Origin: Candidatus Microbacterium phytovorans
GTDB taxonomy: Bacteria; Actinomycetota; Actinomycetes; Actinomycetales; Microbacteriaceae
Assembly: GCA_029202445.1 (NCBI GenBank)
Contig: CP119321.1
Location: forward strand, 2,604,001 to 2,668,000
DNA: 64,000 bases
Direction: 5' to 3'
The notes under the pieces are model-generated. The model did not search any database and was not told the DNA's origin. It saw nothing but the letters and a program-made list of their open reading frames with translations. Shown here piece by piece: positions 44,224 to 52,260 of the stretch. Every line of letters begins with the position of its first letter. Position 1 is the stretch's first letter. The translations under genes and the position numbers were made by a program.

Positions 44224-45336
44224 GTGGCCTCGACCCCACCGAATCCCTATACCCAAGCCGGCGTCGACACCGCGGCAGGCGACCTGGCCGTCGAGTTGAT
44301 GAAGTCGGCCGTCAAGCGCACCCACGGGCCGGAGGTCTGGGGCGGCGTCGGCGGCTTCGCCGGCCTCTTCGACGCATCGGCGTTCCTCTCCTACGAGAAG
44401 CCGCTGCTGGCGACGTCCACCGACGGAGTCGGCACGAAAGTCGCGATCGCGCAGGCGATCGACAAGCACGACACCATCGGCCAGGACCTCGTCGGCATGG
44501 TCGTCGACGACATCGTCGTGGTGGGCGCGAAGCCCCTCTTCATGACCGACTACATCGCGTGCGGCAAGGTCTTCCCCGAGCGCATCGCCGACATCGTGCG
44601 CGGCATCGCCGACGGCTGTGCGGCGACCGGCACCGCCCTCGTCGGCGGCGAGACGGCCGAGCACCCGGGCCTCCTCGGGATCAACGACTACGACGTCGCC
44701 GGCGCGGCGACGGGCGTCGTGGAGGCGGGGAAGGTGCTCGGCGCCGAACGCGTCCGCGCGGGCGACGTGGTGCTCGCCCTCGCTTCCAGCGGCCTCCACT
44801 CCAACGGCTACTCCCTCGTCCGCCACATCGTCGCCGGCCGCGGTATCGGCTACGGCGACAACGCGGCCGACTTCGGCACGACGTGGGGCGAAGCGCTCCT
44901 CGAGCCGACGCGTCTGTACACGTCGCCGCTCCTGCGCCTGCTCGACACGATCCCGGATGCCGTCCACTCGCTCAGCCATGTCACCGGCGGCGGCATCGCC
45001 GCGAACCTGGCGCGCGTGCTGCCGCAGGGCACCTGGGTCGACGTCGACCGATCGACCTGGTCGCCCTCGCCGGTGTTCCGCGTGCTCGCCGACCTCGCCG
45101 ACCTCGAGCTGACGGCCACCGAGGGCACGTGGAACCTCGGCATCGGCTTCCTCGCGGTGGTCGCGCCGGATCAGGCCGACGCGGCGATCTCGGCGCTGGC
45201 GACAGAGGGCATCCACACGTGGCAGGTCGGCGTCGTCGGTGACGGGACGCGACCGGCCGGAGACTTCGAGCAGGGTGCGAAGGGGGTCGACGGCGGCGCC
45301 GTGCGGCTCGTCGGCACGTACGCAGAAACGGACTGA
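44224..45336 (+). CDS. purM: Phosphoribosylformylglycinamidine cyclo-ligase (AIR synthetase)
   Basis: 370 residues. It closes FGAM to AIR with ATP. Motifs: YTQAGVDTAAGDLAVELMKS, STDGVGTKVAIAQAIDKHDT, DLVGMVVDDIVVVGAKPLFM with TDYIACGKV, GGETAEHPGLL and SSGLHSNGYSLVRHIV, all diagnostic of PurM. GTG 44224 is favoured by the TAGGCT six nt upstream. purF follows after 10 bp, forming a purM-purF operon; the usual order in many bacteria is purF-purM, so the order is reversed here. Confidence 0.95.
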   Translation: MASTPPNPYTQAGVDTAAGDLAVELMKSAVKRTHGPEVWGGVGGFAGLFDASAFLSYEKPLLATSTDGVGTKVAIAQAIDKHDTIGQDLVGMVVDDIVVVGAKPLFMTDYIACGKVFPERIADIVRGIADGCAATGTALVGGETAEHPGLLGINDYDVAGAATGVVEAGKVLGAERVRAGDVVLALASSGLHSNGYSLVRHIVAGRGIGYGDNAADFGTTWGEALLEPTRLYTSPLLRLLDTIPDAVHSLSHVTGGGIAANLARVLPQGTWVDVDRSTWSPSPVFRVLADLADLELTATEGTWNLGIGFLAVVAPDQADAAISALATEGIHTWQVGVVGDGTRPAGDFEQGAKGVDGGAVRLVGTYAETD

Positions 45337-45346
45337 GCTACACCAG

Positions 45347-46810
45347 ATGTGCGGAATCGTCGGGGTCGTCAGTCAGGGGCCCGCCAACCAGGAGGTCTAC
45401 GACTCGCTGCTGCTGTTGCAGCACCGCGGGCAGGACTCCACGGGAATCGCCACCGCCGAAGCCAACGGCGTCTTCCACATCTTCAAGGCGAAGGGTCAGG
45501 TGCGCGAGGCGTTCCGCACCCGCGACATGCGGGCGCTCCTGGGCGACATCGGTCTGGGTCACGTGCGCTACGCGACGAAGGGCACCGCGTCGAGCGAGGA
45601 GGAGGCGCAGCCGTTCTACGTGAACGCGCCGTACGGCATCGTCCTCGTCCACAACGGCAACCTGACGAACACGCGTGAGCTCACCGAGGAGCTCTTCCGC
45701 AACGACCGCCGGCACCTCAACACGTCGTCGGACACCGAGTTGCTCGTCAACGTCCTCGCGAACGAGTTGCAGCAGTCGATCTCGGGGCTCGAACTCGACC
45801 CGACGCAGATCTTCCAGGCCGTCGGCCGGGTGCACGAGCGGGTCGAGGGCTCCTACGCCGCCATCGCCCTCATCGCCGGCTACGGGCTCCTCGCGTTCCG
45901 CGACCCGTTCGGCATCCGTCCGCTGATCCTCGGCACCCGCAAGGCCGAGAACGGCAAGTACGAGTGGACCGTGGCATCCGAGTCGCTCGTGCTCGAGAAC
46001 GGGGGTTTCGAGGTCGTGCGCGACGTCGAGCCCGGCGAGGCCGTGTTCATCGATCTCGACGGTCACCTCCACACGCACCAGTGCGCGACCGACCCGCAAC
46101 TCGTCCCGTGCTCGTTCGAGTACGTGTACCTGGCTCGTCCCGACAGCATCATGAACGGCATCTCGGTGTACGAGGCGCGGCTGCGCATGGGCGAGCGGCT
46201 GGCCGACACGATCGCGAAGTACACGCCGTCCGGGTCGATCGACGTGGTCATGCCGATCCCCGACTCGTCGCGGCCGGCAGCCATGCAGGTGGCACGCAAG
46301 CTGGGGCTCGAGTACCGCGAGGGCTTCTACAAGAACCGCTACGTGGGCCGCACGTTCATCATGCCGGGGCAGGCGGTGCGCAAGAAGAGCGTGCGTCAGA
46401 AGCTCAACGCGATGTCGAGCGAGTTCAAGGGCAAGAACGTGCTGCTCATCGACGACTCGATCGTCCGCGGCACGACGTCCCGCGAGATCATCCAGATGGC
46501 TCGGGATGCCGGTGCCCTGTCGGTGACGTTCGCGTCGGCCGCGCCGCCGGTGCGTTTCCCGCACGTCTACGGCATCAACATGCCCTCGCGTCAGGAGCTC
46601 GTCGCGCACGGCCGGACGATCCCGGAGATCGCCGAGGAGCTCGGCTGCGACTACCTCGTGTACCAGGAGGTCGAGGACCTCAAGGCGGCCATCCTGGAGG
46701 GCTCGCCCGACGTCGAGGACCTCGACATGAGCTGCTTCGACGGCCGCTACGTCACCGGTACGGTCTCCGAGGAGTACCTGGCCTGGGTCGAGGGCAACCA
46801 GGAGAGCTGA
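45347..46810 (+). CDS. purF: Amidophosphoribosyltransferase
   Basis: 487 residues. It carries out the committed step, PRPP and glutamine to phosphoribosylamine. The N-terminal glutaminase nucleophile is Cys2 (MCGIVGVVS), with HRGQDSTGIA and GLGHVRYATKGTASSEEEAQ; the C-terminal transferase has the PRPP loop VLLIDDSIVRGTTSREI. ATG 45347 is fixed because Cys2 must follow the initiator Met, which is removed; no propeptide is present. The ribosome site is weak (GGACTGAG), so translation is probably coupled to purM, whose stop is 10 bp upstream. Confidence 0.96.
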   Translation: MCGIVGVVSQGPANQEVYDSLLLLQHRGQDSTGIATAEANGVFHIFKAKGQVREAFRTRDMRALLGDIGLGHVRYATKGTASSEEEAQPFYVNAPYGIVLVHNGNLTNTRELTEELFRNDRRHLNTSSDTELLVNVLANELQQSISGLELDPTQIFQAVGRVHERVEGSYAAIALIAGYGLLAFRDPFGIRPLILGTRKAENGKYEWTVASESLVLENGGFEVVRDVEPGEAVFIDLDGHLHTHQCATDPQLVPCSFEYVYLARPDSIMNGISVYEARLRMGERLADTIAKYTPSGSIDVVMPIPDSSRPAAMQVARKLGLEYREGFYKNRYVGRTFIMPGQAVRKKSVRQKLNAMSSEFKGKNVLLIDDSIVRGTTSREIIQMARDAGALSVTFASAAPPVRFPHVYGINMPSRQELVAHGRTIPEIAEELGCDYLVYQEVEDLKAAILEGSPDVEDLDMSCFDGRYVTGTVSEEYLAWVEGNQES

Positions 46811-46867
46811 GCCGGCACGTCAGCGCGTGACCTCGGCCGCCCCGGCCACCGCCACGCGCCGACGCCC

Positions 46868-46873
46868 TAGGCT
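46868..46873 (+). promoter_or_regulatory. -10 hexamer TAGGCT for the CynX-type MFS gene, leaderless start
   Basis: TAGGCT, then GGATCG, then GTG 46880. The six-base link is identical to that of apt. Confidence 0.58.
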
Positions 46874-46879
46874 GGATCG

Positions 46880-48109
46880 GTGACGTCCGCTCCCACCCGC
46901 CCGCTGTGGCGCGGACGCACGCTGGCGCTGCTGGGGATCGCCCTGTTCGCGTTCTCGCTGCGGTCGGCGGTGGCGTCGCTGTCGCCGGTGCTCGACCACA
47001 TCCAGGACGACTTCGACGTCCCCGCGGCGATCGTCGGCGCGATCGGCACGGCGCCGCCCGTCTGCTTCGCCCTCTTCGGCCTGCTCACCCCGCGGCTGGT
47101 GCGGCGCCTGGGGCTCGAGCGGCTGACGGTGGTGGCGCTCGTCGTCGTGTCCGCCGGGCTCATCGCGCGAGGACTGTCGACGGATGCCGTCATGCTGGCG
47201 GTCTCGACGGCCGTCATCTTCGCGGGTGTCGGCGTCGGCAACGTCCTCCTGCCGCCGCTCGTGAAGAAGTACTTCCCCGACCGGATCGGTCTCGTTACGA
47301 CGCTCTACTCGATGACGATGGCGTTCTCCACGTTCCTGCCTCCGCTGTTCGCGGTGCCCGTGGCCGATGCGGTGGACTGGCGCGCGTCGCTGTCGATGTG
47401 GGCGATCTTCAGCGTGCTCGCGATCCTGCCGTGGGCTGCGCTCCTCATCCGCGAGCGGGGCGGGGATGCCGTCGTCGTCGAGGAGGCGAACGCGCAGTTG
47501 TTCGGGCGCCTGTGGCGACTTCCGCTCGCCTGGGCGATCACGGTCACCTTCCTCGTGTCGAGCGCCGTCGCCTACACGAGTTTCGCGTGGCTCCCGCCGC
47601 TGCTCATCGACACGGCGGGGGTCGCACCGGCGGAAGCCGGCGCCCTGCTGTCGCTGTTCGCGTTCATGGGACTGCCCGCGTCGCTCACGGTCCCCGCTCT
47701 CGCCTCGCGCCGCCGCGCCCTGCCTGTGCTGTTCGCGATCGCGGTGGTCGCGGGACTCGTGTCGATCGGCGGTCTGCTGTGGGCGCCGACGGCGGCGCCC
47801 GCGCTGTGGGTGGTGCTGCTCGGCATCACGCCGCTCTACTTCCCGCTGGCGCTCGCGCTCATCGGGCTGCGCGCGCGCACGCACGAGACGGCGGTGGCGC
47901 TGAGCGGGTTCGTGCAGAGCATCGGCTACGCGATCGTCGCCGCGCTGCCTTTCGGCGTCGGCGTCGTGCACGATCTGACGGGCGCGTGGACGATCCCGCT
48001 CGTCGCGCTCGCGGTGTTCATCGTCGCGTCGATCCCGGCGGGGGTGCGACTGGCGAAGCCCGGCACCGTCGAGGACGAGTGGGAGCAGCGCAACGCGCGT
48101 CCGTGGTGA
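46880..48109 (+). CDS. CynX/NimT-family MFS transporter
   Basis: 409 residues with 12 predicted transmembrane helices. ALFAFSLRSAVASLSPVLDH near the N-terminus and LFGLLTPRLVRRLGLERLTV (motif A region) match the CynX/NimT branch, linked to cyanate or 2-nitroimidazole transport. VGVGNVLLPPLVKKYFPDRI is strongly conserved in this branch. The substrate is not known. GTG 46880 follows TAGGCT by six bases. It is 69 bp after purF but has its own promoter. Confidence 0.88.
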   Translation: MTSAPTRPLWRGRTLALLGIALFAFSLRSAVASLSPVLDHIQDDFDVPAAIVGAIGTAPPVCFALFGLLTPRLVRRLGLERLTVVALVVVSAGLIARGLSTDAVMLAVSTAVIFAGVGVGNVLLPPLVKKYFPDRIGLVTTLYSMTMAFSTFLPPLFAVPVADAVDWRASLSMWAIFSVLAILPWAALLIRERGGDAVVVEEANAQLFGRLWRLPLAWAITVTFLVSSAVAYTSFAWLPPLLIDTAGVAPAEAGALLSLFAFMGLPASLTVPALASRRRALPVLFAIAVVAGLVSIGGLLWAPTAAPALWVVLLGITPLYFPLALALIGLRARTHETAVALSGFVQSIGYAIVAALPFGVGVVHDLTGAWTIPLVALAVFIVASIPAGVRLAKPGTVEDEWEQRNARPW

Positions 48110-48121
48110 CGGACGACAGGG

Positions 48122-48301
48122 TCAGGCTTTTTCGAGCTCGTCCTCGTCGTCGGCGTACTGGTCGGCCCACTTGTCGACGTACGCGTCTTCCTCGTGGTGC
48201 CCGAGCTCCTTTTCCAGAGCGGAGTAGTTCACGTTGTACGTGTCGTACTTGAGTTCGCGAGCGATCTTGGTGTGCTTCGCCTTCTGACGGCCACGCCCCA
48301 T
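48122..48301 (-). CDS. DUF3073 small actinobacterial protein
   Basis: 59 residues. It begins GRGRQKAKHTKIARELKYDT, the DUF3073 signature, and ends in an acidic tail (YADDEDELEKA). The family is restricted to Actinobacteria and its function is unknown; the basic-then-acidic layout suggests nucleic acid or ribosome contact. ATG 48301 is chosen for GAGGGGG upstream; longer in-frame starts run through AT-richer non-coding sequence. TATATT near 48341 on the minus strand may be its -10. Confidence 0.88.
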   Translation of the reverse strand: MGRGRQKAKHTKIARELKYDTYNVNYSALEKELGHHEEDAYVDKWADQYADDEDELEKA

Positions 48302-48479
48302 GCGAGACCCCCTCATTTCAGAGTCACGGGCTTGAGTGAATATACCCGTCGCAGAATGGTCCGGCGTTGAGCCGGTAAGAGTAGCATTCAGGATAACACG
48401 GTGCATTGAGGCCATCGTCGTCTGATGCTCCGGGTTCGCAGGGGAACACACGCTCGACAACGAGTTCGGAGGTTGAATC

Positions 48480-49043
48480 ATGACCGACCAGCCAGATCCT
48501 GCCGGCGTCGCTCCCGACGCCCACCGTGGAGAACGCCGAGAAGACCCGGTGCCGCATCGCGCGGTCATCGTCGGAGCCATCCCGGATCAGCCGACCCGCG
48601 TGCTCAAGGAGGCGGGCCGCTACGCGAAGCTGTTCGGGGCTCCGCTCATCGTCGCGCACGTCGACGTCACCCGCTTCGTGACCTACGAAGACCCCGACGG
48701 GTACGTGCACTCCGCGCCGATCGACCTCGACCTCTCAGCGGGTGAGACGCAGCTGGCCGTCGTGAAGGATGCCGCGGCATCCGTGTTCACGGGCACCGAC
48801 GTCGACTGGAGCGTCCGCCAGCTGGTGGGCGATCCCGCGCTGGCCCTCAAGCACTTGGCGGATACGTCCGACGCGCGGCTGATCGTCGTGGGCACGCGGC
48901 GACGCGGCTTCGGCGAGTCGGTCCGCGAGTTCTTCACCGGATCGGTCGCCGCGCGCCTCGCGCACCGTCAGGCCCGCCCGATCCTCGTGGTGCCGCTGGA
49001 GGAGCCCGCGCGCGACGACGAGGAGCTCTGGCCCGAGGGGTGA
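48480..49043 (+). CDS. Universal stress protein (UspA family)
   Basis: 187 residues. A 25-residue Asp/Arg-rich tail precedes one Usp domain: AVIVGAIPDQPTRVLKEAGR, then LIVAHVDVTRF, and the ATP-binding region LIVVGTRRRGFGESVREFFT followed by GSVAARLAHRQARPILVVP, close to the G2xG9xGS pattern of nucleotide-binding Usps. ATG 48480 has GGAGGT 6 nt upstream. The 178-bp upstream gap is AT-richer than its surroundings and shows GGATAACAC, a possible -10. It is divergent from DUF3073. Confidence 0.88.
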   Translation: MTDQPDPAGVAPDAHRGERREDPVPHRAVIVGAIPDQPTRVLKEAGRYAKLFGAPLIVAHVDVTRFVTYEDPDGYVHSAPIDLDLSAGETQLAVVKDAAASVFTGTDVDWSVRQLVGDPALALKHLADTSDARLIVVGTRRRGFGESVREFFTGSVAARLAHRQARPILVVPLEEPARDDEELWPEG

Positions 49044-49066
49044 TTGCCGCTCGGTCGAGGGGCGGG

Positions 49067-49154
49067 CGTTTCGTCTCGCTGCGCTCGCTCAACGACCGGG
49101 AGGCCGCGACCCCCATCGGTCGTTGAGCGAGGAGCGCAGCGACGAGACGAAACG
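49067..49154. repeat. Stand-alone hairpin form of the CGTTTCGTCTCG...CAACGACCG element
   Basis: The left arm (49067-49098, CGTTTCGTCTCGCTGCGCTC to AACGACCG) and right arm (49117-49154, CGGTCGTTGAGCGAGGAGCG to GAAACG) are complementary apart from two extra triplets in the right arm, with an 18-nt loop. It lies between the convergent universal stress and padR genes, fitting a bidirectional terminator. Confidence 0.9.
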
Positions 49155-49166
49155 CGTCGCTCCGAC

Positions 49167-49808
49167 TCAGCCCCGCAGGGCGACGGTGAGTGCGCGTTGC
49201 GCCTGCGTCAGCGCTTCCTCCAGCGCGTCGACGGCCGTCGACGGCAGCGCGCCGCCGCGAGCGACGTGGGTGCGCAGGTCGGCGCGCACCGTCGCGCGGA
49301 ACTCGGTGACGGCGGCATCCGCGCGACGCAACTGCTCCCGCGACGCGGTGCGCACGTCGTCGGCGGGACGCGGCGGACCGTTGCGCTCACCGGCGGTGGC
49401 GGGTCGATCGGCCTGTGCCGCTCGATCGGCCTGTGCGGCTGCGGCGAGGTCGGCGCGCAGGCTCTTCATCGCCTCGCGAACACTGCCGCGCACCTCGTCC
49501 GCGATGAGGCGCACACTGTCGGCGAGACCTGCCTCAATGCCCTCGAGGTCATGTGCGCGGTCGGCGACTTCGGTGCGACCGGCATCCGTGATCTCGTAGA
49601 CGGTCTTGCGGCCGTCGACGGTCTTGGTGACCAGGCCCTCCTCTTCGAGCTTCGCGAGGCGGGGATAGATGGTGCCGGCGCTGGGGGTGTAGGTGCCGCC
49701 CGTGCGATCGGACAGTGCCTGCATGAGGTCGTACCCGTGACGCGGGGCCTCGTCGAGCAGACGCAGCAGGTAGAGGCGCAGGTCGCCGTGGGAGAAGACG
49801 GGGGGCAT
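49167..49808 (-). CDS. PadR-family regulator paired with a DUF4097 protein
   Basis: 213 residues. The winged helix is LRLYLLRLLDEAPRHGYDLM, ALSDRTGGTYTPSAGTIYPR, LAKLEEEGLVTKTVDGRKTV and YEITDAGR. The C-terminal region has an Ala/Arg-rich coiled coil and a segment ERNGPPRPADD, longer than in minimal PadR proteins. ATG 49808 is preferred to GTG 49817/49814 because GAGGAG is 8 nt away. It sits just downstream of the DUF4097 gene (2-bp gap) in one operon and likely binds the palindrome at 50698-50737. Confidence 0.88.
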   Translation of the reverse strand: MPPVFSHGDLRLYLLRLLDEAPRHGYDLMQALSDRTGGTYTPSAGTIYPRLAKLEEEGLVTKTVDGRKTVYEITDAGRTEVADRAHDLEGIEAGLADSVRLIADEVRGSVREAMKSLRADLAAAAQADRAAQADRPATAGERNGPPRPADDVRTASREQLRRADAAVTEFRATVRADLRTHVARGGALPSTAVDALEEALTQAQRALTVALRG

Positions 49809-49810
49809 GC

Positions 49811-50662
49811 TCACCACTCCTCGGGGGTGGGGGCCTCGTCGATGCCCACGGGGTCGACGCTGCGGCGGAGCACCGTGACGGCGCCGGAGACCGAGTTGGC
49901 GCGGACGTCGACGAATGTGCCGCTGAGTTCGCCGACGGAGTCGGTGTAGTTCGTGGGCGACGAGGTCGACCGCTTGATCCCGTCGACGGTGACCCGACCG
50001 CTGACGCTGCGGAGCACGTAGTTGGCGGGGAGCGACTCGTCGACCCGCACGCTCGCATCACCGGACACGGTGTTGAGGTTCACGGCCTGGATCTCGCCGG
50101 TCGTGTCGATGAGCATGTCTCCCGAGACGGTGTCGACGGATGCCTTCCGCAGCCGGCCGGTGGCGGCGACGTCGCCCGAGACGGAGTTGGCGCTGAGCGC
50201 ACCCTCCAGACCGCGGATCTGCACGTCGCCCGAGACCGCGTTGACCGAGACGTCGCCGGTGTGACCGTCGACGATGATGTCGCCCGAGACGGTGTTGAGG
50301 CGGGCGTCGGTCGTGAGCCCCGAGACGAGGGCGCTGGCGCTCACGACGCCGAGGTTGAGGTCGGTGCCCCGGGGCACGGCGACGCTGATCTCGGCTTTCG
50401 GTCCACCGCTACCGAAGTTGCGGAACACTTCGAGGAAGTTGTCCCAGCGCAGCTGCGCGTGGTCGATCTCGACCGTGTCGCCGGTCGCCTCGATGCGCAG
50501 ATCTTTCACGCTGACGCCGTGCACCTCGATGCGGATGCCGGGTTCGTCGTGCGCGACGACGTCGACCTGCCCGCCGACGAGGCCGACCTTGAGTCGGCGC
50601 ACGCCCTCGATGTCGATGACACGGGTCTCGCCCGGGTGGATGAGCCACTTCTCCAGGGTCAT
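49811..50662 (-). CDS. DUF4097 (beta-helix adhesin-like) protein
   Basis: 283 residues. From about residue 95 on, repeats of the type VSGDIIVDGHTGDVSVNAVS, VSGDVQIRGLEGALSANSVS and VSGDVAATGRLRKASVDTVS form the right-handed beta-helix of DUF4097/DUF2807 proteins. There is no signal peptide, so it is probably cytosolic. PadR-DUF4097 pairs are common in Actinobacteria; the role is unknown, possibly envelope stress. ATG 50662 has GGAGG upstream; much longer open frames upstream derive from repeat array 2 and are rejected. Confidence 0.85.
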   Translation of the reverse strand: MTLEKWLIHPGETRVIDIEGVRRLKVGLVGGQVDVVAHDEPGIRIEVHGVSVKDLRIEATGDTVEIDHAQLRWDNFLEVFRNFGSGGPKAEISVAVPRGTDLNLGVVSASALVSGLTTDARLNTVSGDIIVDGHTGDVSVNAVSGDVQIRGLEGALSANSVSGDVAATGRLRKASVDTVSGDMLIDTTGEIQAVNLNTVSGDASVRVDESLPANYVLRSVSGRVTVDGIKRSTSSPTNYTDSVGELSGTFVDVRANSVSGAVTVLRRSVDPVGIDEAPTPEEW

Positions 50663-50697
50663 GATGTCCTCCGTCCGCGACCGACCCTCCGTGGATC

Positions 50698-50748
50698 GAG
50701 ATATATCGCGTGTTGAGAGAGTAACACGATATATCTCGAGTTTGTCAA
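50698..50748 (-). promoter_or_regulatory. PadR-type operator and promoter of the DUF4097-padR operon
   Basis: GAGATATATCGCGTGTT (50698-50714) and AACACGATATATCTC (50723-50737) form an inverted repeat with one extra C in the left arm. On the minus strand TTGACA (50748-50743) lies 17 bp before GTTACT inside the repeat. The AT-rich ATATATCG core in a 70 % GC genome marks it as a protein site. Confidence 0.8.
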
Positions 50749-50841
50749 TGGCATCCGGTTCGTTGGTTCCTGCTGGGGGCTGTTGCGGGCGGGCATGGCC
50801 GGGGGGCTGGGTCGGGGCTGGGGCTGGGGGCTGGGCCGGGG

Positions 50842-51353
50842 CATGTCCCACTTTGTGCTGCTTGGGGCGGGTGGATTCGACCGGAAAGTGGGACATGGTC
50901 GGATGCCGCCTGGCTGCATGTCCCACTTTGTGCCGCTTTGGGCGCGCGAATTCGACCGGAAGTGGGACATGGTCGGATGCCAGCTGGCCGCATGTCCCAC
51001 TTTGTGCCGCTTTGGGCGGGCGGATTCGACCGAAAGTGGGACATGGCCGGATGCCGCCTGGCTGCATGTCCCACTTTGTGTTGCTTTGGGCGGGTGGACT
51101 CGACCGGAAGTGGGACATGGTCGGATGCCGGGCCAGCTACATGTCCCAACTTGTGCCGCTTTGGGCGCGCGAATTCGACCGAAAGTGGGACATGGTCGGA
51201 TGCCAGCTGGCCGCATGTCCCACTTTGTGTTGCTTTGGGCGGGTGGACTCGACCGGAACTGGGACATGCCCCACCGGAACTGGGACATGCCCCACCGGAA
51301 CTGGGACATGCCCCACCCAAAGTGGGACATGCCCCACCCAAAATCGGGACATG
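50842..51353. repeat. CATGTCCCAC repeat array 2: six 74-75-bp hairpin units plus half-sites
   Basis: Units start at 50842, 50917, 50991, 51065, 51140 and 51214. Each has CATGTCCCACTT, a loop of about 30 nt (TGTGCCGCTTTGGGCGCGCG plus AATTCGACCG in variants), then AAGTGGGACATG, and a spacer GTCGGATGCC plus about 10 nt. The last unit is followed by three copies of CCGGAACTGGGACATGCCCC at 21-bp period and two variant half-sites. Loop positions vary more than stems. The array lies between the divergent DUF4097 and MerR genes. Long open frames are repeat by-products. The rest of 50663-51426 holds the two promoters. Confidence 0.92.
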
Positions 51354-51388
51354 GTTCAGCTCAGGAAGCACCGCGACAGCGCCGGCGC

Positions 51389-51419
51389 TTGACCTTGACG
51401 CAGCGTCAACCTCTACCGT
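51389..51419 (+). promoter_or_regulatory. MerR-type promoter with 19-bp spacer and dyad
   Basis: TTGACC (51389-51394) and TACCGT (51414-51419) are separated by 19 bp, the over-long spacer typical of MerR-activated promoters. The perfect dyad TTGACGCAGCGTCAA (51395-51409) lies in the spacer. ATG 51427 is 7 nt downstream of the -10, so the mRNA is probably leaderless. Confidence 0.88.
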
Positions 51420-51426
51420 GGCAGAC

Positions 51427-52191
51427 ATGACGAACGAATGGTCGATCCAGCAGATCGCCAAGCTCGCCGGAACCACCAGCCGGACCCTCCGGCACTACGG
51501 CGAGCTCGGGCTCCTCCTCCCGTCGAGCACCGGCGCCAACGGCTACCGGTACTACGACGAGGCGGCGCTCGTGCGGCTGCAGCGCATCCTCCTCCTACGG
51601 GAACTCGGCCTCGGCCTCCCGCAGATCGGGGAGATCCTCGCGCGACCCACGAGCCAGGAGAGCGCCCTCGAGGGCCACCTGGCGTGGCTGCGCGAGGAGC
51701 AGGACCGTCTGACACGGCAGATCGCGTCGGTCGAATCGACCATTCACGCGATGAGAGGAGGTGAACGATTGATGGCAGAGAAGATGTTCGACGGGTTCGA
51801 CCACACGCACTATCGCGACGAGGTCGAAGAGCGCTGGGGCGCCGACGCCTACGCGGCGGGCGATGCCTGGTGGCGCGGCATGGACTCCGCGGAGAAGCGC
51901 TCGTGGCAGGAACGCACGAGCGCGCTCGCGCAGGCCTGGGCAGACGCCGCTTCCCGGGGGATCGACCCCGCAGGCGACGATGCGCAGGCGCTCGCGGAGC
52001 GTCACGTCGCGTGGCTCACCGGCATCCCCGGCACCCCCGCCGCCGACCCCGGCGGCGATGTGAAGGCGTACGTGACGGGACTCGCCGACATGTATGTGGC
52101 AGACCCCCGCTTCGCGAAGAACTACGGCGGCGAGCCGGGCGCCGAGTTCGTGCGTGACGCGCTCCACCACTACGCGCACACGCGGCTCTGA
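51427..52191 (+). CDS. MerR-family regulator with TipAS antibiotic-recognition domain
   Basis: 254 residues. The N-terminal MerR HTH is WSIQQIAKLAGTTSRTLRHY with GELGLLLPSSTGANGYRYYD; a coiled coil (LREEQDRLTRQIASVESTIH) links to a C-terminal TipAS domain (KMFDGFDHTHYRDEVEERWG, WADAASRGIDPAGDDAQALA, RHVAWL). TipA proteins bind thiopeptide or other drugs and activate their own promoter. ATG 51427 follows a perfect 19-bp-spacer promoter, a strong sign of autoregulation. A terminator hairpin follows at 52217. Confidence 0.93.
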   Translation: MTNEWSIQQIAKLAGTTSRTLRHYGELGLLLPSSTGANGYRYYDEAALVRLQRILLLRELGLGLPQIGEILARPTSQESALEGHLAWLREEQDRLTRQIASVESTIHAMRGGERLMAEKMFDGFDHTHYRDEVEERWGADAYAAGDAWWRGMDSAEKRSWQERTSALAQAWADAASRGIDPAGDDAQALAERHVAWLTGIPGTPAADPGGDVKAYVTGLADMYVADPRFAKNYGGEPGAEFVRDALHHYAHTRL

Positions 52192-52216
52192 CCCGCGAGG
52201 CGGTCGGAGCCCATGA

Positions 52217-52250
52217 AGAAGGCCCCCACGGTGATCCGCGGGGGCCTTCT
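52217..52250. terminator. Bidirectional terminator between merR-like and small hydrophobic protein genes
   Basis: AGAAGGCCCCC (52217-52227) pairs with GGGGGCCTTCT (52240-52250) around a 12-nt loop. It lies between convergent genes, with A- and T-rich flanks on both sides. Confidence 0.85.
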
Positions 52251-52260
52251 GGTCAAGAGG

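Noticed and set aside
50659..51476. Open frames up to about 240 codons through repeat array 2
   Set aside because: Open in several frames because the repeats lack stops; unit length of 74-75 bp shifts frame and no protein conservation is visible.
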